Shown: positions 15,982 through 26,214, numbered from the stretch's first letter. The stretch is 64,000 bases of DNA from Bacteroidota bacterium (GCA_020161535.1 JAIUNW010000004.1:1-64000), one strand, 5' to 3'. The notes: generated from the sequence alone by a model not told the origin. A program made the numbers and translations.

Positions 15982-17499
15982 ATGACAAAGCGTATATATA
16001 ACGGAAAACTCGCCCTGGCACTCATGGCTGCTGTCATGCTCACCGGCGGCTGTAAAAAATTCCTGGATCGACAACCGCTTGCGGCCACTGTTGATGATAT
16101 CCAGGTAGGTGCTTTGGAAGGAAAAGTGCTGGGCCTGTATGGTGCCATCCGCAACTCGGCCAATGACCCATATTGTGGGGATGGTTTTGAGAACATTCCC
16201 TGGATCGGTATGAATGGCTTCCGCTCAGATGATGCAGAAATCGTGGCTGACCCCGGCGCTTCTGCCTGGCACCAGACCTACGATAATTTTCAATACACCA
16301 AAGACGATTGGGGCGCTGGCCTCTATTGGGATAAGCACTATGTGTTTGCAGGTCTTTGTAATGATGCATTAGATGAAGCCGCAAAGAATAACTACACTGA
16401 TGCGGCATCTATCATCAATATTGCAGAAGCAAAGTTCTTTCGTGCCTATGCTTATTTTGATTTGGTAAGAACATTCGGCGATGTACCGAAGATTGATTTT
16501 AAGATCAATGACCCCAAAGACGGTCAAGTGGCTAAAAGCCCGGCAGCCGACATTTGGGCCTTGATCCAAAAAGACCTTACTGAGGCGGCGGGTGCTTTGC
16601 CCTTAGTGTGGGAACCAAAGTATGCAGGTCGCCTTACCTCTGGTGCTGCAAAAACCTTCCTTGCTAAAGTAATGTTGTACCAACAGCAATGGGAAGCCTC
16701 GCTTGCACTAAGCAAAGATGTGATCGCTTCTGCTCAATACGCTTTGTACAAACCATATTACAAAATCTTTAAAACAGCCGGCGAACTTTGTTCAGAATCA
16801 ATTTTTGAAATCCAGGCTTATAAAGCTGCCGGAGATGGTAATACCTATTGGAGTCGTTTGGGCCAAACACAAGGCTATCGCGGATCAGGTACTTGGGACC
16901 TGGGTTGGGGTTGGAACACACCTACCGATTCACTGGTGGCCAGTTATGAAGCGGGCGATGCCCGTAAAGCGGCAACCATCCTGTATTCTGGCCAGTCTGA
17001 CGGTGGCAGCGAAACCGGCGGTTATGGTCTTACCGTACCGGCTTCTGCCAGTGCAAAATACTGGAACAAAAAAGTATATAACCAGTATAGCGATTACCTG
17101 GCTGCGGGTCAGGGTACACCCAACAATGAAGCCCAGAACACCTGGGTGAACCACCGTGTATTTCGTTATGCTGATATATTGTTGATGGCTGCCGAAGCCG
17201 CCAATGAAATTGGTGGAGCTGCCAACCAGGCTGATGCAACTACCTGGGTAAATATGGTACGCGATCGGGCTGACCTGGGGCCGGTTACATTCACTACCCA
17301 GGCTGCCATGCGCAATATCATAAAACACGAACGACGCGTGGAATTTGCGATGGAGTTTGAACGCTTTTTCGATCTGGTACGCTGGGGCGATGCACAAAGT
17401 AAACTTCCTGGTTACCTACCGAGAAATAAATACTATCCGATTCCTACATCGGCTATTACAGCGAACCCTAAACTGGTGCAAAACCCCGATTGGGAATAA
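15982..17499 (+). CDS. SusD/RagB-family surface glycan-binding lipoprotein
   Basis: 505 residues. The signal peptide ends in a lipobox (LTGGC, Cys at about residue 24) followed by KKFLDRQP, typical of SusD. The TPR-like region (EAKFFRAYAYFDLVRTFGDVPKI at about 151-175) and the C-terminal SusD signature (RADILL-like FRYADILLMAAEAANEIG, then HERRVEFAMEFERFFDLVRWG) are clear. SusD forms the lid of the SusC transporter at the cell surface and binds glycan. It starts 20 nt after susC, so the two are cotranscribed. Confidence 0.96.
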   Translation: MTKRIYNGKLALALMAAVMLTGGCKKFLDRQPLAATVDDIQVGALEGKVLGLYGAIRNSANDPYCGDGFENIPWIGMNGFRSDDAEIVADPGASAWHQTYDNFQYTKDDWGAGLYWDKHYVFAGLCNDALDEAAKNNYTDAASIINIAEAKFFRAYAYFDLVRTFGDVPKIDFKINDPKDGQVAKSPAADIWALIQKDLTEAAGALPLVWEPKYAGRLTSGAAKTFLAKVMLYQQQWEASLALSKDVIASAQYALYKPYYKIFKTAGELCSESIFEIQAYKAAGDGNTYWSRLGQTQGYRGSGTWDLGWGWNTPTDSLVASYEAGDARKAATILYSGQSDGGSETGGYGLTVPASASAKYWNKKVYNQYSDYLAAGQGTPNNEAQNTWVNHRVFRYADILLMAAEAANEIGGAANQADATTWVNMVRDRADLGPVTFTTQAAMRNIIKHERRVEFAMEFERFFDLVRWGDAQSKLPGYLPRNKYYPIPTSAITANPKLVQNPDWE

Positions 17500-17516
17500 C
17501 CTTCAAAAAGAGTATC

Positions 17517-18356
17517 ATGCGAACCAACATAAAATCATTTGCTGTTCTGACCCTCGCCGTTATTGCCCTGGGGAGTTGCCAGAAAATGAACCACCCAGCA
17601 TTGGGTGATTATCCGAAAGATGCCAACGCTCCAGGCGGTCCGCTGAAGTTTTATGCTGCCATGGATGGAACCACTACTGATATGCTACGCAATGCAGTTG
17701 ATAGTATTCGGGCATTGTTCCCTTCACAAAATGGCGGATCTTCTGTAGATGGTATCAGTGGCAAAGCGGTTCAGGGTGCCGATAAAACGGCGATCCTGTA
17801 TCCATCGGCCAATGACTTCGGCGCCTCAACCAGTTTTACCATTTCCATGTGGCTGAAGAAAGTAGGTAACACGCGCGCTGAGTTTATTTTCAGCTTGATC
17901 GACGATCGCGACACCTGGGTGCATAATTCACTGTTCTTGATGGAAGAGGCAGGTAATGCCGATTCTACTGCCTTGAAGTTTTATGTGCGCGGTCAATGGC
18001 TGGCCTGGGAAGGTGATCACAAATTCAAAAAACCTCTGGCCGATGGACAATGGCACCACCTTGCCATCAGTTACAACGAAGCCACATCTAAACTCACCTG
18101 GTATTTTGATGGCGCGGCGATGACCAACGCTGTTGCTGCAGTGACAGATGTTAAAAACGGAGCCAATCCGCTCGGACCAATTGATTTGTCAGGGGCAAAA
18201 GGCCTGATCGTTGCTGGTAATAACCAACACGTGGGACAAACAGGTGCGGGCGACGATTGGATCAAATCCTACACAGGTGCCATTGATCAGTTTCGGTTGT
18301 ATGGAACCCTGCTGACAGATGCCGAAGTGAAGGCTTTGTACGATGCTAAAAAGTAG
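17517..18356 (+). CDS. LamG/concanavalin-like domain lipoprotein (putative surface glycan-binding protein)
   Basis: 279 residues from ATG 17517. The N-terminus has a lipoprotein signal with GSCQKMNHP (Cys at about residue 21). Residues 45-278 form a single LamG/concanavalin-like jelly roll: KFYAAMDGTT, FTISMWLKK, WHHLAISYNEATSKLTWYFDG, GAIDQFRLYGTLLTDAEVKALY. No catalytic residues are recognisable. Its place directly behind susCD (17 nt) and before an internal terminator is that of the third surface protein of a PUL, often a SusE/SGBP-type glycan binder. Binding specificity cannot be read from the sequence. Confidence 0.82.
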   Translation: MRTNIKSFAVLTLAVIALGSCQKMNHPALGDYPKDANAPGGPLKFYAAMDGTTTDMLRNAVDSIRALFPSQNGGSSVDGISGKAVQGADKTAILYPSANDFGASTSFTISMWLKKVGNTRAEFIFSLIDDRDTWVHNSLFLMEEAGNADSTALKFYVRGQWLAWEGDHKFKKPLADGQWHHLAISYNEATSKLTWYFDGAAMTNAVAAVTDVKNGANPLGPIDLSGAKGLIVAGNNQHVGQTGAGDDWIKSYTGAIDQFRLYGTLLTDAEVKALYDAKK

Positions 18357-18380
18357 TTAGTAAGATCGCCAGATAGACAA

Positions 18381-18411
18381 GGGCTGAACTTCTCGGTTCA
18401 GCCCTTTTTTC
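18381..18411 (+). terminator. Internal PUL terminator after susC-susD-LamG
   Basis: A 9-bp perfect stem GGGCTGAAC/GTTCAGCCC (18381-18389 with 18396-18404), 6-nt loop and six T residues. No clear promoter is seen between it and the next gene, so it probably lowers rather than stops expression of the enzyme genes downstream. Confidence 0.88.
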
Positions 18412-18424
18412 AAAACACCATTGT

Positions 18425-21400
18425 ATGCAGGGCTATATAAAACAGGTTTGGATTCTTTTGCTGTTAACAGGATTACTGTCTTGTAAACAAAAAAAAGCAA
18501 CCCTGTTCCAAAGCCTTCCTGCCGAAAAAACGGGTATCAACTTTATCAATAAGCCGCTGGAAAATGCCGGCCTGAATATTCTGTACTATCTCTACTATTA
18601 CAATGGGGGGGGCGTGGCAACCGGCGATATCAACAACGATGGGTTGCCCGACATTTATTTCAGCGCCAATAGCCCGGCGGGCAACAAGCTTTATCTCAAC
18701 AAAGGCAATTTTCAATTTGAAGACGTCACGGCTAAAGCCGGCGTAGCCGGTACTGCCGACTGGAGCACAGGTGCCAGCATGGCCGATGTAAATGGCGATG
18801 GCTTTCTGGATATCTATGTTTGTGCTAGCACCGGCCACCACGGTCTTCGTGGTAAGAACCAACTCTTTATCAACAACAAAAATGGCAGCTTCACAGAATC
18901 GGCCGCTGCTTATGGGCTTGATTTTGCGGGCTTCGGCACACAGGCTGCATTTTTTGATTTCGATCGCGACGGTGATCTGGATTGTTACCTGCTTAATCAC
19001 TCGCAACGTCCACATGCCAATATTGCTGATACCAGTGCGCGACGCGTGTATAGTGAAGTATCTGGCAATCGTCTCTATAGAAATGATGTGTCGACCGCCG
19101 GTAAGTTTACCGACATATCAGCCGCCGCAGGTATTTACCAGAGCGCACTGTGCTATGGACTGGGCATCGCTATTGCCGACCTCAACCAAGATGGTTGGGA
19201 TGATATCTATATCGGCAACGATTTTCACGAGAATGATTATTACTATATAAACAATGGAAATGGCAGCTTCACTGAGTCGGGGTCGAAACATTTTATGCAT
19301 TATAGTCGCTTCAGCATGGGGAATGATGTTGCCGACATTGACAATGATGGTCAGCCCGATCTGGTTACTGTAGACATGTTGCCCCCCGATGAAAAAATAT
19401 TGAAGACTTACGGCAGTGATGAGAATGCTGATACCTACGAGTATAAATTGACCCGCCATGGCTATCAGCAACAGGTGTCGCGCAATTGTCTGCAACGCAA
19501 CAATGGGAAAGGCAGCAGTTTCAGTGATCGTGCCTTGCTAAGTAATATGGCTGCCACCGATTGGAGTTGGTCGCCTTTACTTGCCGACCTCGATAACGAT
19601 GGAAACAAAGACCTGCTCATCACCAGCGGAATTGTGAAACGCCCCGTTGACCTGGATTATATCAAGTTTGTTTCTGACCTGGTCATGAAAACCGAAGAAC
19701 GCGATGCAGGCAAACTCGATAAAATAGCCATCGATAAAATGCCCGATGGCGCTTCGCATCCCTTTCTGTTTCGCGGCAATGGCAACGCCGATTTCAATGA
19801 TGTAAGCGAAAACTGGGGCACCGCTGCGTTGACAGGCTATCATAACGGTGCCGCCTATGCGGATTTCGACAACGATGGCGATCTTGACATCGTCATCAAC
19901 AATTTATTAGCACCGGCCATCTTGTTACAAAACAATGCAACCCTCAAACATTCAATTACAATCAACTGCAAGGGCACAGGTGCTAATCCCTTCGGTATCG
20001 GCACCAAAATTTGGGTATTCGCTGCTGGCAAAACCCAATACCAGGAGTTGCAACCAGTGCGTGGCTTTCAATCATCATCAGATCATCGCTTGCATTTCGG
20101 ACTTGACTCTATGGCAGTTGCCGATAGCCTGCTCATTGTATGGCCTGATCAACATTTCCAGGTTTTGAAGACGGTTCCAGCCAAGGGCCTCATCACCGTT
20201 AACCAGCAAGAAGCAATAGCCGGGTTCGATTATGACCGACAGTTTCCGCCAAAAGCCCCTTTGCTGGAAAATATGACCGGTCAATGGAGCAGCCCCTGGA
20301 AACACATGGAAAACAATTTTGTCGATTACAACAAACAATACCTGATCCCACATGCTTTGTCGACCCTCGGTCCTAAAATGGCTGTGACGGATGTAGATGG
20401 TGATGGATTGGATGATATATATGTATGCGGCGCGGCGGGTCAATCTGGTCAATTGTTATTACAAAGAGGTAATGGGTTCGTTAAAGGCGATAGCACTGCA
20501 TTCAACCGCCACGCAGCAGCAGAAGAAAATGATGCCAGCTTTTTTGATGCCAATGGCGATGGATATCCCGATCTGGTAGTAGTGACGGGTGGCAATGAAA
20601 AGACCGACGGCGATAGCCTCTTGGCAGATCACCTGTATATAAACGATGGCAAAGGGCATTTCAGTGAATCGATCGGTGCGCTTCCGGCTATTCTGCGCAA
20701 CAAGAGCACGGTGGCTGTTGCCGATATTGACAAAGACGGCGACACGGATCTTTTTCTGGGTGTGCTGGCCGACGCTGCAAAATATGGGATCAGGCAAACT
20801 TCCTATCTCTTGCTCAATGATGGCAAAGGCCGCTATGCGCCCGCGCCTGCCGCAAACATTCAACTGGATAGCATCGGCATGGTACACGCTTCTTCGTTTG
20901 CTGATATGAATGGTGATGGCTGGACAGACCTGGTAGTGGCGGGCGAGTGGATGCCGATAAAAATTTTCTACAATAACAAAGGGCGATTTACTGCCACAGA
21001 TATTCCTGGATCAACCGGCCTTTGGCAATCAATTTGGATCAATGATGCCAACGGCGATGGCAAGCAAGATGTTTACGGCGGCAACTGGGGATTAAATTCC
21101 AAACTTGCTGCAGGAAAAATTCCACCACTGAAATTGTATATCAAAGATTTTGATAAAAATGGTTCTACCGAACAGATCATGGCATATACCTTGCCTGATA
21201 AAAAAGAATATACATTTCTGGCAAAAGACGAACTGGAACGGGCGCTACCCGTATTGAAAAAAGCATACCTGCAATACAGTGAAGTGGCTGGAAAAGATGT
21301 GCAGTATATGTTCTATGACTTATTTACGAATTTTAAAGAAGAGCGTGCTGATATGCTTGCTTCGACCCTGTTTCTAAACCAGGGAAATAAAACATTTACC

Positions 21401-21700
21401 ACTGAGCAACTGCCAGAAGCACTGCAACTAGCGCCTCTCTTTGCTTTCAACAGTGCGGGGAATGAGCAGGTACTTGCAGCAGGAAATTTTTTCGGCGTGA
21501 TACCCTACGAAGGAAGATATGATGCCCAATTGCCTACCTTGTTTTCAAGGAGAAAACCCTTGCGAGTGGCAGAAGCTAATCAACAACTGTCACTGGCGGG
21601 AATCGAGATCAGGGATATCAAGTGGATACGCACAGCAGGCAATAAACAATTACTCGTACTGGCCAGTAACAATGGCCCGCTTTATTTTTTCAGACAATAA
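18425..21700 (+). CDS. VCBS/FG-GAP repeat lipoprotein with ASPIC/UnbV domain (CRTAC1-like)
   Basis: 1091 residues. Lipoprotein signal with LLSC (Cys at about residue 20). At least twelve calcium-binding DxDxDG-type motifs are visible (for example DINNDGLPD, DVNGDGFLD, DFDRDGDLD, DLDNDGNKD, DVDGDGLDD, DMNGDGWTD), marking integrin-like FG-GAP blades of two propellers separated by an ASPIC/UnbV domain around residues 510-585 (NPFGIGTKIWVFA ... VRGFQSSSDHRLHFGL). Such proteins are common in Bacteroidota and often lie beside susCD; roles in carbohydrate or protein binding are proposed but unproven. It is 6 nt from the next gene, so it belongs to the enzyme operon. Confidence 0.88.
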   Translation: MQGYIKQVWILLLLTGLLSCKQKKATLFQSLPAEKTGINFINKPLENAGLNILYYLYYYNGGGVATGDINNDGLPDIYFSANSPAGNKLYLNKGNFQFEDVTAKAGVAGTADWSTGASMADVNGDGFLDIYVCASTGHHGLRGKNQLFINNKNGSFTESAAAYGLDFAGFGTQAAFFDFDRDGDLDCYLLNHSQRPHANIADTSARRVYSEVSGNRLYRNDVSTAGKFTDISAAAGIYQSALCYGLGIAIADLNQDGWDDIYIGNDFHENDYYYINNGNGSFTESGSKHFMHYSRFSMGNDVADIDNDGQPDLVTVDMLPPDEKILKTYGSDENADTYEYKLTRHGYQQQVSRNCLQRNNGKGSSFSDRALLSNMAATDWSWSPLLADLDNDGNKDLLITSGIVKRPVDLDYIKFVSDLVMKTEERDAGKLDKIAIDKMPDGASHPFLFRGNGNADFNDVSENWGTAALTGYHNGAAYADFDNDGDLDIVINNLLAPAILLQNNATLKHSITINCKGTGANPFGIGTKIWVFAAGKTQYQELQPVRGFQSSSDHRLHFGLDSMAVADSLLIVWPDQHFQVLKTVPAKGLITVNQQEAIAGFDYDRQFPPKAPLLENMTGQWSSPWKHMENNFVDYNKQYLIPHALSTLGPKMAVTDVDGDGLDDIYVCGAAGQSGQLLLQRGNGFVKGDSTAFNRHAAAEENDASFFDANGDGYPDLVVVTGGNEKTDGDSLLADHLYINDGKGHFSESIGALPAILRNKSTVAVADIDKDGDTDLFLGVLADAAKYGIRQTSYLLLNDGKGRYAPAPAANIQLDSIGMVHASSFADMNGDGWTDLVVAGEWMPIKIFYNNKGRFTATDIPGSTGLWQSIWINDANGDGKQDVYGGNWGLNSKLAAGKIPPLKLYIKDFDKNGSTEQIMAYTLPDKKEYTFLAKDELERALPVLKKAYLQYSEVAGKDVQYMFYDLFTNFKEERADMLASTLFLNQGNKTFTTEQLPEALQLAPLFAFNSAGNEQVLAAGNFFGVIPYEGRYDAQLPTLFSRRKPLRVAEANQQLSLAGIEIRDIKWIRTAGNKQLLVLASNNGPLYFFRQ

Positions 21701-21706
21701 AACCCG

Positions 21707-23155
21707 ATGAACATGAGAAAGAAATTATTGCACCTGGTTTGGATGGCTGTTGCTCTCGCCGCCTGCTCAAAGAAAAGCAATGGTGGTAATGGCACTGGCA
21801 ACGAACCGCCGGTAGATACAACTCCGGTAAAAACGGTTACCATGTGGCTGACAAATGCTGACCAATCGAGTTTATTGCAAAAACAAAGCAGTCTGCTTGG
21901 ATTTGGTACTGCCAATGCAAGTTTCGGAACGGTGAGTCTCGACTCAACCATCGGCTTCCAATCAATCGATGGTTTTGGCTATACCCTCACCGGCGGTAGC
22001 GCACAACTGATCAACGCCCTGCCCGAAGCCAAACAGTCGGCTTTGTTGCAAGAAATGTTTGGCAGCGCAGAATCGTCTATTGCTGTCAGTTATATTCGCA
22101 TCAGTATCGGTGCCTCAGACCTCGATGCCACGGTGTTTAGTTACGACGACCTGCCTGCGGGGCAAACAGATCCCACCCTTTCAAAATTCGATCTTGGCAA
22201 AGACCGGGAGGCACTCATCCCCGTGTTGAAAAAGATCCTGGCCATCAACCCATCTATCAAAATTCTTGGTTCACCCTGGAGTGCGCCGGTATGGATGAAA
22301 GACAATAATAGTTCCATCGGTGGCAGCCTCAAAACAGAATACTACAGCGTCTACGCCAATTATTTTGTGAAATACATCCAGGCCATGAAGGCAGAAGGCA
22401 TTACCATTGATGCGGTAACCATACAGAATGAACCACAACATGGCGGCAACAACCCCAGTATGGTCATGTCGGCCACGCAACAAGCTGAATTCATTAAAAA
22501 CAACCTGGGCCCTGCCTTTCAGTCCGCCACACTCAACAGCAAAATCATTGTCTGGGACCATAACTGCGATAACCCCGGTTACCCCAAAACCGTGCTCGCT
22601 GATGCCGGTGCCTACAAATACATCAATGGATCTGCATTTCATTTGTACGCCGGTGATATCAGCGCTTTAACCGATGTACACAATGCCTTTCCGGATAAAG
22701 CTGTTTATTTCACAGAACAGTGGACATCTTCTGAAGGCCAGTTTGCCGGCGACCTGCAATGGCATACCAAGAATGTGATTATCGGTTCCATGCGTAACTG
22801 GAGCCGCGTGGCACTGGAATGGAACCTGGGCAACAACGCAACTTTTGGTCCGCATACCGATGGCGGTTGCACGCAATGCAAAGGAGCCTTGACCATCACC
22901 GGCGCCGATTACACCCGCAATGTCAGCTACTATATCATTGCACATGCATCCAAGTTTGTGACACCCGGCTCGGTACACATCAATAGCAACGGCCCATCCA
23001 CCTTACCCAATGTCGCCTTTTTGCGACCCGATGGAAAAAAAGTACTGATCGTTCTAAACGATAGCAGCGGTGATCTTGGTTTTAATATCCAGTTCAAAGG
23101 AAAATCGGCTTTCTCTCAACTGAAAGCCGGCTCGGTTGCTACTTATATCTGGTAA
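21707..23155 (+). CDS. Glycoside hydrolase family 30 lipoprotein (putative beta-1,6- or related beta-glucanase)
   Basis: 482 residues with a lipoprotein signal (LAACSKKSNGG). The GH30 (beta/alpha)8 fold is recognised from FQSIDGFGYTLTGGSAQL, SYIRISIGASDLD, ILGSPWSAPVWMKDN, VTIQNEPQH and YFTEQWTS. Glu242 (in QNEP) is the predicted acid/base and Glu337 (in TEQW) the nucleophile. A C-terminal beta domain (residues 410-482) is present as in the family. GH30 acts with retention; subfamily 3 members are endo-beta-1,6-glucanases, while others act on glucosylceramide or other beta-glucosides. The subfamily is not determined here. The lipid anchor suggests a surface or periplasmic position next to SusCD. 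Confidence 0.88.
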   Translation: MNMRKKLLHLVWMAVALAACSKKSNGGNGTGNEPPVDTTPVKTVTMWLTNADQSSLLQKQSSLLGFGTANASFGTVSLDSTIGFQSIDGFGYTLTGGSAQLINALPEAKQSALLQEMFGSAESSIAVSYIRISIGASDLDATVFSYDDLPAGQTDPTLSKFDLGKDREALIPVLKKILAINPSIKILGSPWSAPVWMKDNNSSIGGSLKTEYYSVYANYFVKYIQAMKAEGITIDAVTIQNEPQHGGNNPSMVMSATQQAEFIKNNLGPAFQSATLNSKIIVWDHNCDNPGYPKTVLADAGAYKYINGSAFHLYAGDISALTDVHNAFPDKAVYFTEQWTSSEGQFAGDLQWHTKNVIIGSMRNWSRVALEWNLGNNATFGPHTDGGCTQCKGALTITGADYTRNVSYYIIAHASKFVTPGSVHINSNGPSTLPNVAFLRPDGKKVLIVLNDSSGDLGFNIQFKGKSAFSQLKAGSVATYIW

Positions 23156-23166
23156 AAAACAAACCC

Positions 23167-24825
23167 ATGAAAAAGTGTTTGCCTGGTCTACTGGTGTTGC
23201 TCTTATTGGTGGCTTGTTCCAAAAAAGAGTCGCCCTCGCCCGATCCCGAACCACTCGCAACGATCAGTTTGGCATCGATCAAACTGAATGGGGTTGCCAT
23301 GGCTGATCAAACCTATGGTACGGCGCGTAAGCCGGTGATCGAACTGCAGTTTAGTGGCGCGGTGCTGCCATCGACTGTAGCAGGTGCTGTGCAACTTAGT
23401 ACCAGCGGCGGACAAACAGTAGCCGTCACCAATACATTGCAATCGAGTGATGCCACTTTGTTGATCAGTCCGAATGCGGAACTAAATCCACTCACCAATT
23501 ATAAACTCGTGGTGAGCAATGCACTGAAATCAGCCGCCGGCGGCAACTTCACGAGTACGGTGAGCAAACGGTTTTTGACAAGTATAGATTCAACAGATAA
23601 GTTCCCGGCAATCAGTGAAGATTCATTGCTGACCCTGGTGCAGAAAAAAACCTTTAATTATTTCTGGAACCAGGCCGCTTCGCTCAATGGCATGGCCCGC
23701 GAAAGAAATAGCTCAGGTAATACCGTTACTTCCGGTGGTTCGGGTTTCGGATTCATGGCCACCCTGGTGGCCGCTGAGCGGGGGTTCATCACGCGCAGCC
23801 AGGCGCTCACCTCGTTAACGAGTGCAGCCGATTTCCTGCTCAACAAAGCCGGCACCGTAAAAGGCGCTTTCTCGCACTGGCTCGATGGCACCACCGGCGC
23901 CATTATTCCTTTCAGCCAAAAAGACGATGGGGCGGATATTGTAGAAACATCCTACGCGGTAATGGGTTTGATAACGGCGCGTGAATATTTCAACGGCTCA
24001 TCGGCCGCTGAAACCAGCTTCCGCCAAAAAGTAAATGCCATTGCCGACCGCGTGGAATGGGATTTCTTTCGCCGCAACAACAGCAATACCTTGTACTGGC
24101 ACTATAGCAATACCTACAACTGGGACATGAATATGCCCATTGTGGGCTGGAACGAATGCCTGATAACTTATGTGATGGCCGCATCGTCTACCACACACAG
24201 CATTCCGGCCGAAGTGTATACCCAGGGTTGGGCGGGTAGCAACTATGTTAACGGGAAGCAATTTTACGGTTATACCTTGCCGTTAGGTCCCGACTATGGC
24301 GGACCGTTGTTCTTCTCGCACTATTCCTTTTTGGGTATCAACCCCAATGGCCTCAGCGATGCCTATGCGAATTACAAAGACCAGGTAACGGCCCATGCCA
24401 ACATCAACCATGCCTACTGTGCGGCCAATCCACAAAAATTGTATGGGTACAGCGCCGATTGCTGGGGCCTCACTGCCAGCGATATCGCCGGTGGCTACAG
24501 TGCCAGCTCACCCACCAACGACCTGGGTGTGATCGCTCCCACAGCAGCCCTTTCTTCGTTTCCGTTCACACCCGAAAAATCGATGGCAGCGCTTAAATTC
24601 TTTTATTATAAACTCGGCGACAAATTGTTTACCGAGCAGGGCTTTGTTGATGCATTCAAATTGCAGGATGCCTGGTTTGCCGATTCCTACCTCGCTATCG
24701 ACCAGGGACCGATTATAGTGATGATAGAAAACCATCGAACGGGATTGTTATGGCGATTGTTTACCAATGCGCCCGAAGTGAAAGCAGGTATGCGTAAATT
24801 AGGGTTCACGGCGCCCTATCTTTAG
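23167..24825 (+). CDS. PF10091 glycoamylase-domain lipoprotein with N-terminal Ig-like domain (GH144-like beta-1,2-glucanase candidate)
   Basis: 552 residues. Lipoprotein signal (LLLVACSKK), then an Ig-like/Big_5 domain (about residues 35-140, ending ...SKRFLTSID), then a catalytic (alpha/alpha)6 domain from about 155 to the end. Seen in the latter: KKTFNYFWNQA, SGGSGFGFMATLVAAERG, FSHWLDGTTG, the acidic DDGADIVETSYAVMGL, WNECLITYVMAAS, GPLFFSHYSFLG, CWGLTASDIAGGY and AIDQGPIIVMIENHRTGLLW. PF10091 includes GH144 enzymes, whose founder is an endo-beta-1,2-glucanase from a Chitinophaga species. It is 11 nt behind the GH30 gene and has a paralogue directly downstream. The exact substrate remains inference. 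Confidence 0.85.
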   Translation: MKKCLPGLLVLLLLVACSKKESPSPDPEPLATISLASIKLNGVAMADQTYGTARKPVIELQFSGAVLPSTVAGAVQLSTSGGQTVAVTNTLQSSDATLLISPNAELNPLTNYKLVVSNALKSAAGGNFTSTVSKRFLTSIDSTDKFPAISEDSLLTLVQKKTFNYFWNQAASLNGMARERNSSGNTVTSGGSGFGFMATLVAAERGFITRSQALTSLTSAADFLLNKAGTVKGAFSHWLDGTTGAIIPFSQKDDGADIVETSYAVMGLITAREYFNGSSAAETSFRQKVNAIADRVEWDFFRRNNSNTLYWHYSNTYNWDMNMPIVGWNECLITYVMAASSTTHSIPAEVYTQGWAGSNYVNGKQFYGYTLPLGPDYGGPLFFSHYSFLGINPNGLSDAYANYKDQVTAHANINHAYCAANPQKLYGYSADCWGLTASDIAGGYSASSPTNDLGVIAPTAALSSFPFTPEKSMAALKFFYYKLGDKLFTEQGFVDAFKLQDAWFADSYLAIDQGPIIVMIENHRTGLLWRLFTNAPEVKAGMRKLGFTAPYL

Positions 24826-24840
24826 TCACCCCCTCGCATT

Positions 24841-26214
24841 ATGAAACAGACCACGACATGGCTTGCAGCCGGCATTTTCTTCCTGGCAATACTGGCGGGT
24901 GAGCAGGCTACTGCACAGAAAAAAAGAACAACCGGCAGCGGATTTTCTGCCGCTACGCGCCCGCGTAACCTGTCTGATTCAGCGCTGTTGGACCTGGTGC
25001 AAAAACAAACCTTCCGTTATTTCTGGGATTTCGCCCACCCGGTATCAGGCCTCGCGCGCGAACGCAGCAATAACAGCTTTTCCTATGGCGATGAAGTAGT
25101 CACCACCGGTGGCACCGGTTTCGGTGTGATGGCGGTGATCGTGGCAAGTGAACGCAAATGGATCACCCGCGATTCGGCTGCGCGCTTCCTACTGAAGATG
25201 GTGAAGTTTCTGAGTAAGGCCGATAGTTACCACGGTGTCTTTCCCCATTGGCTCAATGGTGCGACCGGCAAAACCATCCCTTTTAGTCGCAAGGACGATG
25301 GTGCCGATTTGGTTGAAACCTCCTATCTATTTCAGGGCTTGTTGTGCGCGGCGCAATATTTTGATGCCGACAATGACACGGAGACTTCGCTGCGTAACCG
25401 CATCGGCTGGTTATGGAACGAGATTGAATGGAACTGGTTCACACGTGATGGGCAGGACGTATTGTATTGGCATTGGAGCCCGAACAATGGTTGGGCGATG
25501 AATCACCCAATTCGTGGTTACAACGAATGTTTGATTACCTATGTGCTGGCTGCGGCTGCGGGTGACCGTTATGGCGTGTCGCCAACCGTGTACCATGGCG
25601 GCTGGGCACAAAGCGATTTTTTTAAAAACGGCAAAGATTTTTATGGTATCCCATTGCCACTGGGTTTCGATTATGGCGGTCCCCTGTTTTTTTCACACTA
25701 CTCTTTTCTTGGCCTCGATCCCCGCGGGCTTAAAGACAGATATGCCGACTACTGGGAACAGAACCGCAACCAGACCCTGATCAACCGCGAACATTGTGTG
25801 CGCAACCCGGGCCATTTCAAAGGGTATGGCCCCAATTGCTGGGGACTCACCGCCAGCGATACCTACAATGGCTACGATGCTCATTCGCCTACCAATGATC
25901 ATGGTACTATTACCCCGACGGCTGCGTTGAGTGCTTTCCCTTATACACCCGAATACTCGATGCAGGCACTGCGCCATTTTTACGATGACCTGGGCGATAA
26001 AATCTGGACCGAATATGGTTTTGCAGATGCCTTTAACGAAAGCCAAAACTGGTATGCCGATAGTCACCTGGCCATCGACCAGGGGCCGATCATTGTGATG
26101 ATTGAAAACTACCGCAGCGGCCTGCTCTGGAAACTTTTTATGCAAAACCCCGACGTGCAGCGCGGCCTGCAACGCCTCGGTTTCTTCTACCCGTCGGGTA
26201 AAATAAAACGATGA
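24841..26214 (+). CDS. PF10091 glycoamylase-domain secreted protein (second GH144-like paralogue)
   Basis: 457 residues. It has a signal peptide (AILAGEQATAQ) without a lipobox, so it is probably periplasmic, unlike its upstream paralogue. The catalytic domain aligns motif by motif with that of the preceding gene: KQTFRYFWDFAHP, GGTGFGVMAVIVASERK, FPHWLNGATG, DDGADLVETSYLFQGL, YNECLITYVLAAA, CWGLTASDTYNGY and AIDQGPIIVMIENYRSGLLW. The Ig-like domain is absent. The pair suggests a surface/endo and periplasmic/exo division of labour on one glucan, as exo-acting GH144 members are known. Its stop overlaps the next start (ATGA). Confidence 0.87.
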   Translation: MKQTTTWLAAGIFFLAILAGEQATAQKKRTTGSGFSAATRPRNLSDSALLDLVQKQTFRYFWDFAHPVSGLARERSNNSFSYGDEVVTTGGTGFGVMAVIVASERKWITRDSAARFLLKMVKFLSKADSYHGVFPHWLNGATGKTIPFSRKDDGADLVETSYLFQGLLCAAQYFDADNDTETSLRNRIGWLWNEIEWNWFTRDGQDVLYWHWSPNNGWAMNHPIRGYNECLITYVLAAAAGDRYGVSPTVYHGGWAQSDFFKNGKDFYGIPLPLGFDYGGPLFFSHYSFLGLDPRGLKDRYADYWEQNRNQTLINREHCVRNPGHFKGYGPNCWGLTASDTYNGYDAHSPTNDHGTITPTAALSAFPYTPEYSMQALRHFYDDLGDKIWTEYGFADAFNESQNWYADSHLAIDQGPIIVMIENYRSGLLWKLFMQNPDVQRGLQRLGFFYPSGKIKR

